From the NCBI RefSeq assembly GCF_039649665.1, contig NZ_JBDJAW010000020.1, positions 62,001 to 126,000 on the forward strand: a DNA stretch of 64,000 bases. The letters are read 5' to 3'. A model generated the notes under the pieces. It saw nothing but the letters and a program-made list of their open reading frames with translations, made no database searches and was not told where the DNA came from. The stretch's first letter is position 1, and every line of letters begins with the position of its first letter. This stretch comes from Microbispora sp. ZYX-F-249 (GTDB lineage: Bacteria; Actinomycetota; Actinomycetes; Streptosporangiales; Streptosporangiaceae). The translations under genes were made by a program, and so were the position numbers. Shown here one piece after another: positions 7,852 to 16,055 of the stretch.

Positions 7852-8963
7852 TGGACTTCACGCTGGACGAAGAACTCGAAGCGGTCCGCGTCCTGGCGAA
7901 CGAGATATTCGCCGACCGTGCCACGACCGAGCGCGTACGCGCGGTGGAGGGCTCCCCGGCCCGGCTGGACGAGGAATTGTGGGCGGAGCTGGGCAAGGCC
8001 GGCCTGCTCGGCATCGCGCTGCCGGAGGAGGCGGGCGGCGCCGGGCTCGGCCTGGGCGCGCTGTGCGTGCTGCTGGAGGAGCAGGGCCGCCACGTCGCCC
8101 CGGTGCCGCTGTGGCCGGCCGCCGTCGGCGCGCTCGCGGTCGCCGCGCACGGCACCCGCGAGCAGCGCGAGAGCCTGCTCCCCGGAGCTGCGGACGGCTC
8201 GTCCCGGCTCACCGTGGCGCTGGAGGAGTTCGGCCCGGGCGATCCGGCCGAGCCGGGCTGCGCCGCCCGCCCGGATGGGGACAGCTGGCGGCTGACCGGC
8301 GTCAAGGCGGTGGTCCCCTCGCCGTTCGGCGCGGCCCACGTGCTGGTCTCGGCGGCGGCGGCCGGGGCGGGGCCGGGCCTGTTCCTGGTGGGCTCGGACG
8401 CGGAGGGCGTCTCCTGGGAGGCCGAGGAGACCACGTCCCACGACCTCGCCGGCACGCTCACCCTGGACGGCGCCCCGGCGGAGGCGGTCGGCACGCCGGG
8501 GGACGGCGCCGTCGCGTGGACGATCGAGCGCGCGGCGGTCGCGCTGGCGGCCGTGCAGCTCGGCGTCGCCCAGGGCGCGATCCGGCACGCCGTGACGTAC
8601 CTGTCCGAGCGCAGGCAGTTCGGCCGTCCGCTCGGCACCTTCCAGGCGGTGCAGCACCAGCTCGCCGACTGCTACATCGACGCCGACGCGATGCGCGTGT
8701 GCCTGTGGCAGGCCGTCACCTCCCTCGACGAGGGCCAGGACGCCGCGGCGGCCGTGCTGGTCGCCAAGTGGTGGGCCGGGGACGCCGGGCTGACCGTGGC
8801 GCACCGGGTGCAGCACGTCCACGGCGGCATCGGGGTCGACGTCGACTACCCCGTGCACCGCCACTTCCTGTGGGCCAGGCAGATCTCCGGCACGCTGGGC
8901 GGGCCGAGCGCCGGCCTCGCCAGGCTCGGCGAGCTCGTCGCCGCCGGAAGGATCGCGTCATGA
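7851..8963 (+). CDS. chsE1: Acyl-CoA dehydrogenase subunit, ChsE1/FadE28-like
   Basis: This 370-residue protein is divergent in the middle domain ('LEEFGPGDPAEPG' where typical enzymes have the TEP..GSD loop) but keeps 'YLSERRQFGRPLGTFQAVQHQLAD' for FAD contact and 'HVHGGIGVDVDYPVHRHF' near the C-terminus. The helix that would carry the catalytic glutamate has no obvious match, which fits the non-base subunit of the ChsE1-ChsE2 heterotetramer. The start ATG shares a base with the chsH2 stop, and the end overlaps chsH1 by ATGA. Confidence 0.82.
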   Translation: MDFTLDEELEAVRVLANEIFADRATTERVRAVEGSPARLDEELWAELGKAGLLGIALPEEAGGAGLGLGALCVLLEEQGRHVAPVPLWPAAVGALAVAAHGTREQRESLLPGAADGSSRLTVALEEFGPGDPAEPGCAARPDGDSWRLTGVKAVVPSPFGAAHVLVSAAAAGAGPGLFLVGSDAEGVSWEAEETTSHDLAGTLTLDGAPAEAVGTPGDGAVAWTIERAAVALAAVQLGVAQGAIRHAVTYLSERRQFGRPLGTFQAVQHQLADCYIDADAMRVCLWQAVTSLDEGQDAAAAVLVAKWWAGDAGLTVAHRVQHVHGGIGVDVDYPVHRHFLWARQISGTLGGPSAGLARLGELVAAGRIAS

Positions 8964-9385
8964 ACGGGCGGACGTACGACGAGGTGAGCCTGGGGGAGGA
9001 GCTGCCCGCGCTGCCGATCCCGCTGACCCGCACGCTCATCGTGGCGACCGCGATCGCCAGCCGCGACTACCAGGACGTCCACCACGACCCCGGCCTCGCG
9101 GTCGAGCGCGGCTCGAAGGACGTCTTCATGAACATCCTCACCACCAACGGCCTGGTCGACCGCTACGTGACCGAATGGGCGGGCCCGGCCGCCGTCGTCA
9201 AGGCGATCAAGATCAGGCTCGGGGTGCCGAACTACCCCGGCGACACGATGACGCTGACCGGCACGGTGACCGCCAAGCACGACGAGGACCGCCGGGTCGA
9301 GATCGCCGTACGCGGCGAGAACGGCCTGGGCGCCCACGTCACCGGCATCGCCGTCGTACGGCTCCCGGCGAAGGGCGCGACATGA
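8960..9385 (+). CDS. chsH1: Steroid enoyl-CoA hydratase subunit, ChsH1-like
   Basis: This 141-residue MaoC-like hot-dog protein carries the hydratase motif 'SRDYQDVHHDPGLAVERGSKDVFMN', with the Asp and His of the R-hydratase dyad. Mycobacterial ChsH1 (about 130 residues) provides this active dyad while ChsH2 lacks part of it. ATGA overlaps on both sides couple it to chsE1 and ltp2. Together with ChsH2 it hydrates the 3-carbon side-chain enoyl-CoA before the aldol cleavage by Ltp2. Confidence 0.87.
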   Translation: MNGRTYDEVSLGEELPALPIPLTRTLIVATAIASRDYQDVHHDPGLAVERGSKDVFMNILTTNGLVDRYVTEWAGPAAVVKAIKIRLGVPNYPGDTMTLTGTVTAKHDEDRRVEIAVRGENGLGAHVTGIAVVRLPAKGAT

Positions 9386-10557
9386 CCAGTCTTTCCGGCG
9401 CCGCCGCGATCGCCGGCATCGGCGCCACCGAGTTCTCCAAGGACTCCGGCCGCAGCGAGCTGCGGCTCGCCTGCGAGGCGGTGCTCGCGGCCCTCGCCGA
9501 CGCGGGGCTGAAGCCGTCCGACGTGGACGGGATGGTGACGTTCACCGCCGACACCAACGCCGAGATCCACGTCGCCCGCAACACGGGCATGGGCGAGCTG
9601 ACGTTCTTCTCCCGCATCCCGCACGGCGGCGGCGCGGCCTGCGGCACCGTCCAGCAGGCGGCGCTGGCCGTCGCGACCGGCGTCGCCGAGGTGGTCGTCT
9701 GCTACCGGGCGTTCAACGAGCGGTCCGGCGTGCGCTACGGCCTGGGCCAGGCCGACCGGCCGATCGAGACGGGCGCCGACAGCGCGGCGTACGCCTGGCT
9801 CAACCCGTTCGGCCTGTCGACGCCCGCCCAGTGGGTGGCGATGTTCGCCCGCCGCTACATGCACGAGTACGGCGCGACGAGCGAGGACTTCGGCCGGGTG
9901 GCCGTGGTGGACCGCAAGCACGCCGCGACCAACCCGGCGGCCTGGTTCTACCAGCGGCCCATCACGCTGGAGGACCACCAGGCGTCGCGCTGGATCGCCG
10001 AGCCGCTGCACCTGCTGGACTGCTGCCAGGAGACCGACGGCGGCCAGGCGCTGGTCGTGGTCTCGGCCGAGCGGGCGCGCGACCTGCCGCACCCGCCCGC
10101 CGTCATCCTCGGTGCGGCGCAGGGCTCCGGCGACGATCAGCACATGATGACCAGCTACTACCGTCCCCGCATCACCGGCATCCCCGAGATGGGGCTGGCC
10201 GGGCGGCAGCTGTACGCGCAGAGCGGGCTCGGCCCCGCCGACGTGGACGCGGCGATCCTGTACGACCACTTCACGCCGCTGGTGCTGCCGCAGCTGGAGG
10301 AGCTGGGCTTCTGCGCCCCCGGCGAGGCCAAGGACTTCATCGCCGAGGGCAACCTGGAGCTCGGCGGGCGGCTGCCCTGCAACACCCACGGAGGCCAGCT
10401 CGGCGAGGCGTACCTGCACGGCATGAACGGCATCGCCGAGGCCGTGCGCCTGGTGCGGGGCACCAGCGTCAACCAGCCGGAAGGAGTGCGCAACGTGATC
10501 GTGACGGCGGGCACCGGGGTGCCCACCAGCGGCCTCGTCCTCGGGGCGGACCGGTGA
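9382..10557 (+). CDS. ltp2: Ltp2-type thiolase-fold retro-aldolase
   Basis: The 391 residues (mycobacterial Ltp2 is about 386) have the thiolase fold but the SCP2/lipid-transfer branch signature: 'GAAAIAGIGATEFSKDSGRS' at the N-terminus, 'ILYDHFTPLVLPQLEELGF' and 'CNTHGGQLGEAYLHGMNG' near the C-terminus. In the characterised Thermomonospora curvata and mycobacterial enzymes two tyrosines in such regions replace thiolase cysteine chemistry and cleave 17-hydroxy-3-oxo-pregnene-carboxyl-CoA into androstenedione plus propionyl-CoA. It requires the DUF35 domain of ChsH2, encoded upstream. The following gene overlaps it by GTGA. Confidence 0.88.
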   Translation: MTSLSGAAAIAGIGATEFSKDSGRSELRLACEAVLAALADAGLKPSDVDGMVTFTADTNAEIHVARNTGMGELTFFSRIPHGGGAACGTVQQAALAVATGVAEVVVCYRAFNERSGVRYGLGQADRPIETGADSAAYAWLNPFGLSTPAQWVAMFARRYMHEYGATSEDFGRVAVVDRKHAATNPAAWFYQRPITLEDHQASRWIAEPLHLLDCCQETDGGQALVVVSAERARDLPHPPAVILGAAQGSGDDQHMMTSYYRPRITGIPEMGLAGRQLYAQSGLGPADVDAAILYDHFTPLVLPQLEELGFCAPGEAKDFIAEGNLELGGRLPCNTHGGQLGEAYLHGMNGIAEAVRLVRGTSVNQPEGVRNVIVTAGTGVPTSGLVLGADR

Positions 10558-11387
10558 ACACCGGCGGGACGAACGCCGCCGAGTGGGCCGGCCACGACCT
10601 CGGTGAGCGCACGGTCGCCTACGACGAGCGGGAGGTGATCCTCTACGCGCTCGCCGTCGGCGCTCCGGCCGGCGACCTCGACCTCGTCTTCGAGGAGCGG
10701 CTGCGAGCGCTGCCGACGTTCGCGCTGACCAAGGCCCAGTGGGCCCCCGACGCGCTCGGCTCGCTCGGCGCGTTCGACACCCGGACCGCCGTGCACGGCT
10801 CCCAGCGGCTCGTGGTGCGGGAGCCGCTGCCGCCCGCGGGCGAGCTGACCATGACGGCGCGGGTCGCCCGGGTCTGGGACAAGGGCGGCGCCGCGGTCTT
10901 CGAGGTCGAGGTGGACAGCGAGTTCTTCCTCGCCACCTGGTCGCTGTTCGCGCCCGGCTGCGGCGGGTTCGGCGGCGAACGCGGGCCGTCCGCGCCCACG
11001 CGGCCGCAGATCGCGCCCGCCCACCAGGTCAGGCTGGACACCTCGCCCAACCAGGCCGCGCTCTACCGCCTGCTCGGCGACCGGCACCACATGCACATCG
11101 ACCCGGAGGCGGCGAAGGCGGCCGGGATGCCCCGGCCGTTCCTGCACGGCCTGTGCACGCTGGCGGCGGTCACGCTGCCGCTGGCCGACGCCGTGGGCGC
11201 GCACCCGGCGGACCTGACCGAGCTGGCGGGCAGGTTCGCCGCCCCGGTCTTCCCCGGCGACCGCCTCGACCTGCGTACGTGGGACGCCGACGGCGCCGTG
11301 GTCTTCGAGGCGGCGGTGAACGGCACGCCCGTGCTGACGGGCGGGCGTGCCGTCTTCCGCGAGGCTCAGCCGCGCGTCACCAGGTAG
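10554..11387 (+). CDS. Double hot-dog enoyl-CoA hydratase (MaoC, ChsH3/hydratase-2 type)
   Basis: This 277-residue protein has an N-terminal inactive-looking hot-dog (about 1-135) and a C-terminal one with 'RLLGDRHHMHIDPEAAKAAGM' and 'PFLHGLCTLAAV', the hydratase-2 motif with Asp and His kept but the usual Asn-Pro replaced by His-His. Length and layout match mycobacterial Rv3538 (ChsH3), which hydrates branched sterol side-chain enoyl-CoAs. The GTG start overlaps the ltp2 stop, so it is the last gene of the igr-like operon. Its 3' end overlaps the convergent SDR gene by 22 bases. Confidence 0.8.
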   Translation: MNTGGTNAAEWAGHDLGERTVAYDEREVILYALAVGAPAGDLDLVFEERLRALPTFALTKAQWAPDALGSLGAFDTRTAVHGSQRLVVREPLPPAGELTMTARVARVWDKGGAAVFEVEVDSEFFLATWSLFAPGCGGFGGERGPSAPTRPQIAPAHQVRLDTSPNQAALYRLLGDRHHMHIDPEAAKAAGMPRPFLHGLCTLAAVTLPLADAVGAHPADLTELAGRFAAPVFPGDRLDLRTWDADGAVVFEAAVNGTPVLTGGRAVFREAQPRVTR

Positions 11388-12133
11388 CGGGCCGGCACCT
11401 CGCCTCCGCCGTGCACCGGGATGTCCGCCCCGGTCAGGTAGGAGGCGAGGTCGCTCGCCAGGAAGAGGCAGGCGTTCGCCACGTCCCGCGGCACCGCCAT
11501 GCGGCGCATCGGGATCACCTCGGACAGGGCCGCGCCGCCGTCCTCGCCGTACATGGAGGCGGCGGCCTCGGTCCTGATGAGGCCGGTCGTGATGTGGTTG
11601 ACCCGCACCTTGGGCGACCATTCCAGCGCCAGCGCCCTGGTGAGCACGAGCAGCCCGGCCTTGGCCGCCGAGTACGCCGCGGTGCCGGGCTGCGGGTCCA
11701 CACCGGAGACGCTGCCGATGTTGATGATCGAGCCGCCGGTCTCCTGCTCGCGCATGGCGAGGTTGGCCGGCTGGGCCACGTAGAACGGCGCGAGCAGGTT
11801 GAGGTCCACGATCCGCTCGACGAACCGCGGCGAGACCGTCGCCGCGTCGGAGTTCGGCGAGCCCCCGGCGTTGTTCACCAGCACGTCCAGACGGCCCAGG
11901 TGATCCACGGCCTGCTCCACCAGCCGCGCCGCCTCCCCGGGGTCCCGGATGTCGGCGGCGGCGAAGCGGGCCGTCCTGCCGCCCGCGGCGGGCAGCGTCT
12001 CCGGCTCGTTCCGCCCGCACACCACGACCTCGGCGCCCGCGGCGAGGAACGCCTCGGCGATCACGAAGCCGATGCCCTTGGTCCCCCCGGTGACCAGCAC
12101 CGCCCGGCCGCCGAAATCCATCGTCACGTCCAC
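11366..12133 (-). CDS. Short-chain dehydrogenase/reductase
   Basis: This 255-residue classical SDR has 'VTGGTKGIG' for cofactor binding, 'VNNAGG', the catalytic Ser in 'INIGSVSG', and Tyr and Lys in 'YSAAKAG'. Start chosen at a GTG (VDVTMDFGG) because GGGAGG stands five bases before it; an ATG four codons later is the alternative. It is divergent from fadD3, so it probably belongs to the steroid regulon; mycobacterial KstR2 regulons include similar SDRs (Rv3549c). The substrate is unknown. Confidence 0.8.
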   Translation of the reverse strand: MDVTMDFGGRAVLVTGGTKGIGFVIAEAFLAAGAEVVVCGRNEPETLPAAGGRTARFAAADIRDPGEAARLVEQAVDHLGRLDVLVNNAGGSPNSDAATVSPRFVERIVDLNLLAPFYVAQPANLAMREQETGGSIINIGSVSGVDPQPGTAAYSAAKAGLLVLTRALALEWSPKVRVNHITTGLIRTEAAASMYGEDGGAALSEVIPMRRMAVPRDVANACLFLASDLASYLTGADIPVHGGGEVPARYLVTRG

Positions 12134-12257
12134 CGTGTCCTCCCGCCTCTCGATACGACCCAGGGAGGGTACGGCCGCCCGCCCGCCGATGGGGGAGAGG
12201 TACCGGCCAGCGGGACCACGGCTGACGGGCCGGGCCGCGACGGCCACCATGACGGTC

Positions 12258-13850
12258 ATGACCGACAACGAGGCGCTGACGATCCCGGGAGTGCTGGAGC
12301 GGGCGGCCCGGGACTTTCCGGGCACGGAGGCCGTGGTGGACGGCGCGTCCCGCCTGACCTACGCGGAGCTGCACGCCCGGGTGCGCGAGGCGGCCCGGGG
12401 CTTCCTCGCGCTCGGCGTGGAGCCGGGGGAGCGGGTCGCGATCTGGGCGCCCAACAGCACGCGGTGGATCGTGACCGCTCTCGGCGCGCTCTGCGCCGGC
12501 GCCGTGGTGGTCCCGATCAACACCAGGTACAAGGGCGAGGAGGCCCGCTGGCTCCTGGCCCGCAGCCGCGCCCGGGTTCTGTTCACCGAGGACGGCTTCC
12601 TCGGCAACGGCTACCTCGCCATGCTCGGTGTCACCGCCGCCGGCACGCCGGACCTGCCCGGCCTCGCCACGGTCGTGGCGTACGACGGCCCGCGGCCGGG
12701 CGCGACGAGCTGGGCCGACTTCCTCGCGGCGGGCGTGGGCGTGCCGGAGGAGGCGGCCCGGGACCGCGCGGCGGCGGTGCGCCCCGGCGACCTGGCCGAC
12801 ATCCTGTTCACCTCCGGCACCACCGGCAGGTCCAAGGGCGCGATGTGCACCCACCGCCAGAACGTCCGCACCTACCTGGCCTGGAGCGCGCGGACCGGCC
12901 TGCGCCACGGCGACCGCTATCTGATCGTCAACCCGATGTTCCACACCTTCGGCTACAAGGCCGGGGTGTTCGCCTGCCTGCTGAAGGCGGCCACGATGGT
13001 GCTCCAGCCGGTGTTCGAGCCGGAGGAGACGATGCGGCTCGTCGAGGCCGAGAAGATCACGGTGCTGCCCGGGCCGCCGACCATCTACGTCTCCATGCTC
13101 GACGCCCCCGGCCGCTCCCGCCACGACCTGTCGTCGCTGCGGCTCGCGGTGACCGGCGCCTCGGTCGTCCCGGTGGCGCTCGTACGCCGCCTGCGGGCCG
13201 AGCTGTTCCCCCAGGTCGTCACCGCGTACGGGCTGACCGAGTCGTGCGGCACGGTGACCGCCTGCTCGGTGGACGACGACGACGTGACCGTGGCCACCAC
13301 CTCCGGCCGGCCGATCGAGGGCGTGGAGGTGAAGGTGACCGGCCGGGACGGCGCGCCGGTGCCCGTGGGGGAGGACGGCGAGATCCTGGTGCGCGGGCAC
13401 AACGTCATGGTCGGCTACCTGGACGACGACGAGGCGACCGCGGCGGCGGTCGTGGACGGCTGGCTGGTCACCGGCGACCGCGGCCGCCTCGACGAGCGGG
13501 GCTACCTCGCCATCACCGGCCGGTCGAAGGACATGTTCGTGACCGGCGGCTTCAACGTGTACCCGGCGGAGATCGAGCAGGTGCTCGCCGCCCACGAGGA
13601 CGTCGCCGAGGCCGTGGTGATCGGCGTGCCGGACCCCCGCATGGGCGAGGTCGGCCGCGCCTACGTCGTGCCCCGCCCCGGCGCGGCGCTCACCCCCGAG
13701 GAGCTGACGGCCTACTGCCGGGAGCGGCTGGCCAACTTCAAGGTCCCGCGCGAGGTCGTCCTCGTGGACGGCCTGCCGCGCAACGCCACCGGCAAGATCG
13801 ACAAGGCCGCGCTCGCCGCTGCCCCCGCCGGCGACGTCCGGCGCGGCTAG
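12258..13850 (+). CDS. fadD3: HIP-CoA ligase, FadD3-like
   Basis: This 530-residue ANL ligase has the P-loop 'ILFTSGTTGRSKGAMCTHRQ', followed by 'NPMFHTFGYKAG', 'VLPGPPTIY', 'AYGLTESCG', 'VTVATTSGRP', 'NVMVGYLDDDEATAAA' and 'GGFNVYPAEIEQVLA'. Most of these strings are shared with mycobacterial FadD3, which ligates CoA to the propanoate of HIP, the C/D-ring intermediate left after rings A and B are lost. The second of two in-frame ATGs (12249, 12258) matches the homologue's start; neither has a clear ribosome site. It ends in a CTAG shared with the pseudogene behind it. Confidence 0.9.
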   Translation: MTDNEALTIPGVLERAARDFPGTEAVVDGASRLTYAELHARVREAARGFLALGVEPGERVAIWAPNSTRWIVTALGALCAGAVVVPINTRYKGEEARWLLARSRARVLFTEDGFLGNGYLAMLGVTAAGTPDLPGLATVVAYDGPRPGATSWADFLAAGVGVPEEAARDRAAAVRPGDLADILFTSGTTGRSKGAMCTHRQNVRTYLAWSARTGLRHGDRYLIVNPMFHTFGYKAGVFACLLKAATMVLQPVFEPEETMRLVEAEKITVLPGPPTIYVSMLDAPGRSRHDLSSLRLAVTGASVVPVALVRRLRAELFPQVVTAYGLTESCGTVTACSVDDDDVTVATTSGRPIEGVEVKVTGRDGAPVPVGEDGEILVRGHNVMVGYLDDDEATAAAVVDGWLVTGDRGRLDERGYLAITGRSKDMFVTGGFNVYPAEIEQVLAAHEDVAEAVVIGVPDPRMGEVGRAYVVPRPGAALTPEELTAYCRERLANFKVPREVVLVDGLPRNATGKIDKAALAAAPAGDVRRG

Positions 13851-14573
13851 TCGCCTGCCCCGCCGTTCCTGCCGTTCCCGGTGGCGATGGTGCCCAGGCC
13901 GATCCAGTGGTCACCGACCGTCACGGCGCCGTCATTGAGCCACCCTCGGATGTCGCCGTTGTTCGGATCCACGGCCAGGTAGTCGGCTCGCCGGTCGGTG
14001 TTCAGGTCGGCCAGGTACGCGCGGCGACCGGAGGTGGCGACCCCCGTGTTCGTCCCGGACGCGACGACCCCGCCGTCGAGCCAGTGGTCGCCGGTGGTGT
14101 GGGCGCCGCGGTTGAGCCAGGCGTGGGCCGCACCGGTGGCGGGGTCGACGGCGAGGTAGTCATCCTTGCCGTCGCCGTCGAGGTCGGCGAAGGCGACCTG
14201 CGGGCCACCGGTGCGGACCCCGGTGCCGGTGCCGGAGTCGATCACACCCTGGTCGGCCCAGCGGTCGCCGGCCCGGTCGGCGCCGACGTTGAGCCACAGG
14301 TGAGCCGAGCCGGAGCTCTGGTCGACCGCCAGGTAGTCGTCGCGGCCGTCGCCGTCCATGTCCGCGAAGTAGACCTGGACGCCGTTGCCGACGCCGGTTC
14401 CGGTCCCGGAGGCGATGATCCCGCGGTCGATCCAGTGGTCCCCGGTGGTGTCCGCGCCGTTGTTGATCCAGCCCTGGGCCGGTGCCGGGGTCGACCGCGA
14501 TGGAAGCCCAGGAGCCCGGCCGGCCGATCGTGCGGAGGGTCAAGCCCCCGAACCCTTTCAGGGATCCCGCCAC
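13847..14573 (-). pseudogene. Broken FG-GAP/VCBS-repeat protein remnant
   Basis: About three repeats of some 58 residues follow the pattern 'WLN.GA...GDHW..G.IASGTGTGV' then 'ADLDGDGKDDYLAVDP.TG', the calcium-binding beta-propeller blades of secreted or surface proteins. The first repeat is split. 'SIAVDPGTG' lies in one frame and 'AQGWINNGADTTGDHW' in another, so a one-base loss (or two-base gain) occurred near 14483. Upstream of that no repeat or signal peptide is found. This is probably the 3' remnant of a larger secreted protein; an internal ATG at 14359 could still yield 170 residues. Confidence 0.7.
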
Positions 14574-14682
14574 CGCGCCGCGGTGCGCCCTCTGAGCTGG
14601 CGCAACCGCGCTCCGGCGCGCCTCTTACCGCCATCCCGGGCACATATGGGGCACAGCCGGGAGACGCGTGCGACGGGGGATC

Positions 14683-14711
14683 TTGACCCGCGCGGAGGCG
14701 ATACCTAGCCT
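14683..14711 (+). promoter_or_regulatory. Sigma70-type promoter
   Basis: TTGACC at 14683-14688 and TAGCCT at 14706-14711 are separated by 17 bases, the actinobacterial housekeeping pattern (TTGACN-N17-TANNNT). Transcription would start near 14718, inside the inverted repeat at 14715-14728, and run into the condensation-domain gene at 14763. Confidence 0.6.
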
Positions 14712-14714
14712 TCA

Positions 14715-14728
14715 TGGGAGCGTTCCCA
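14715..14728. promoter_or_regulatory. CebR/LacI-family-like operator
   Basis: TGGGAGCGTTCCCA is a 14-base inverted repeat with one position different from the streptomycete CebR consensus TGGGAGCGCTCCCA. It lies directly after the -10 hexamer at 14706-14711, over the expected transcription start, where a LacI-family repressor would block initiation. The regulator gene is not in the window. Confidence 0.6.
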
Positions 14729-14762
14729 CATCCCCCCGCGACAGGTACGGCGAAGGAGAGTC

Positions 14763-16055
14763 ATGCGGCTTTCGGTGGACTTCGCCTCCGACCGTTCCGG
14801 AACAGCGGACCTCGCGTGGGGACAGCGGGACATCTGGGGCGCCATCCGGGAGGTGGGGCCGGACAGCGCGCACTACTTCAACGTGCCCCGGCTGCTCGCC
14901 ATGCCACGCACGGGCGGCCCGCACCGCCCGCAGGCCGTGGGGGCCGCCCTGGCGAAGGTGATGGGCCGCCACGACGCGCTGCGATCCCTCGTGCGGCTCG
15001 GCGCGGACGGGCCGTACCAGGAGGTGGCGGGGGCCGGGACCATGTCGGTCGAGCTGGTCGAGGCGGCGCCCGGCGACGCGGACGACGCCGCGGCGGACCT
15101 CGTCGCCCGTCTGGCCGCACGGTCCTTCGGCGACGGCGAGCAGCCGGTGCGGGCCGGGTTCGTGGTCCGCGACGGCCTCGTCACCCACGTGGCGCTCGTG
15201 CTCGACCACGTCGTCGCGGACTGGCGCGCGGCCGACGTCGTGGTGCGCGACCTGCGGATGCTGCTGCTCCGCGGAGCGGTCGCGGGACCGGCGCCGTCGC
15301 AGTTGCTCGACCTGGTGCGGGAGGAACAGGCGGCGCAGGCCCGCTCGGACCGGTCGATCGCCCAGTGGGAGACGCTTCTGCGCACCGTGCCGTCCGCCAT
15401 GTTCCCGGACGCGGCGGGACCCGGCGCGACGCCGAGGTACGCGCGGGCCGTGCTGTCGTCGCCCCGCCTCAACCACGCCGTACAGGTGCTCGCCCGCCGT
15501 GCCGGCGTCAGCACCGCGACGGTCCTGCTGGTGGCGGTCGCCATGCAACTGCGCGAGCTGACCGGGCACGAGGTGTGCGCGATCACCCCGATCGTGCACA
15601 ACCGCTTCGACGACCGGGCCCGGAACCTGGTCACCAGCCTGAACCAGCTGGGGCTGTTCACGCTGGGACCGTGTGGGAGCCTTCCCGAGACCCTCGTGAG
15701 CTCCTATCCGGCGGTGCTCGCGTCCTACCGGCGTGCCCGCTTCGACAAGCCGGCCCTGGACGCGATGATCGACCGGATGAGCGCCGACCGGGGCGTCCCC
15801 ATGTTCCCGTCGTGCTGCTTCAACGACCTGCGCCCCGGCGAGGACCCGGGCGGCGGCGACGGGGAGTCCGAGCTGGAGTGGCTCCCCGGCACGGACAAGC
15901 GCAGCTGCGACTTCTGCGTGGCCCTGATGCGCTGGAAGGGCACCCTCGGTGTGGAGCTGAGCGCCGACACCACGCGCCTGCCCGGAAGTGAGATGGCCGC
16001 CCTGCTGCACCGGCTGGAGGCCTTCGTGGTCGGCGCGGCTCAGCCGCTCTCCTAG
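14763..16055 (+). CDS. Stand-alone condensation-domain (acyltransferase-like) protein
   Basis: This 430-residue single-domain protein has the fold of NRPS condensation domains: 'AWGQRDIW' in the C1 position, 'RHDALRSLVR' in C2 and 'VLDHVVADWRAADVVVRDL' in C3. The canonical HHxxxDG becomes D-H-V-V-A-D-W, so the second (catalytic) His and the Asp are kept but the first His and the Gly are not. No adenylation or carrier protein is nearby, so it probably acts on free or CoA-bound substrates, or has lost catalysis. GGAG lies six bases before the ATG. Expression is likely from the promoter and CebR-like box just upstream. Confidence 0.75.
   Translation: MRLSVDFASDRSGTADLAWGQRDIWGAIREVGPDSAHYFNVPRLLAMPRTGGPHRPQAVGAALAKVMGRHDALRSLVRLGADGPYQEVAGAGTMSVELVEAAPGDADDAAADLVARLAARSFGDGEQPVRAGFVVRDGLVTHVALVLDHVVADWRAADVVVRDLRMLLLRGAVAGPAPSQLLDLVREEQAAQARSDRSIAQWETLLRTVPSAMFPDAAGPGATPRYARAVLSSPRLNHAVQVLARRAGVSTATVLLVAVAMQLRELTGHEVCAITPIVHNRFDDRARNLVTSLNQLGLFTLGPCGSLPETLVSSYPAVLASYRRARFDKPALDAMIDRMSADRGVPMFPSCCFNDLRPGEDPGGGDGESELEWLPGTDKRSCDFCVALMRWKGTLGVELSADTTRLPGSEMAALLHRLEAFVVGAAQPLS

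Noticed and set aside
12134-12257. A KstR2-type site between the SDR and fadD3 genes
   Set aside because: No TCTAACA or mycobacterial KstR2 motif could be found in this 124-base divergent gap; only short GGTAC repeats are present.
10158-13595. Minus-strand frame of 1145 codons
   Set aside because: It is a GC-rich shadow of several clearly coding plus- and minus-strand genes.
13847-14573. CRISPR-like spaced repeats
   Set aside because: The repeats are about 174 bases, translate into FG-GAP blades, and lack uniform direct repeats and unique spacers.
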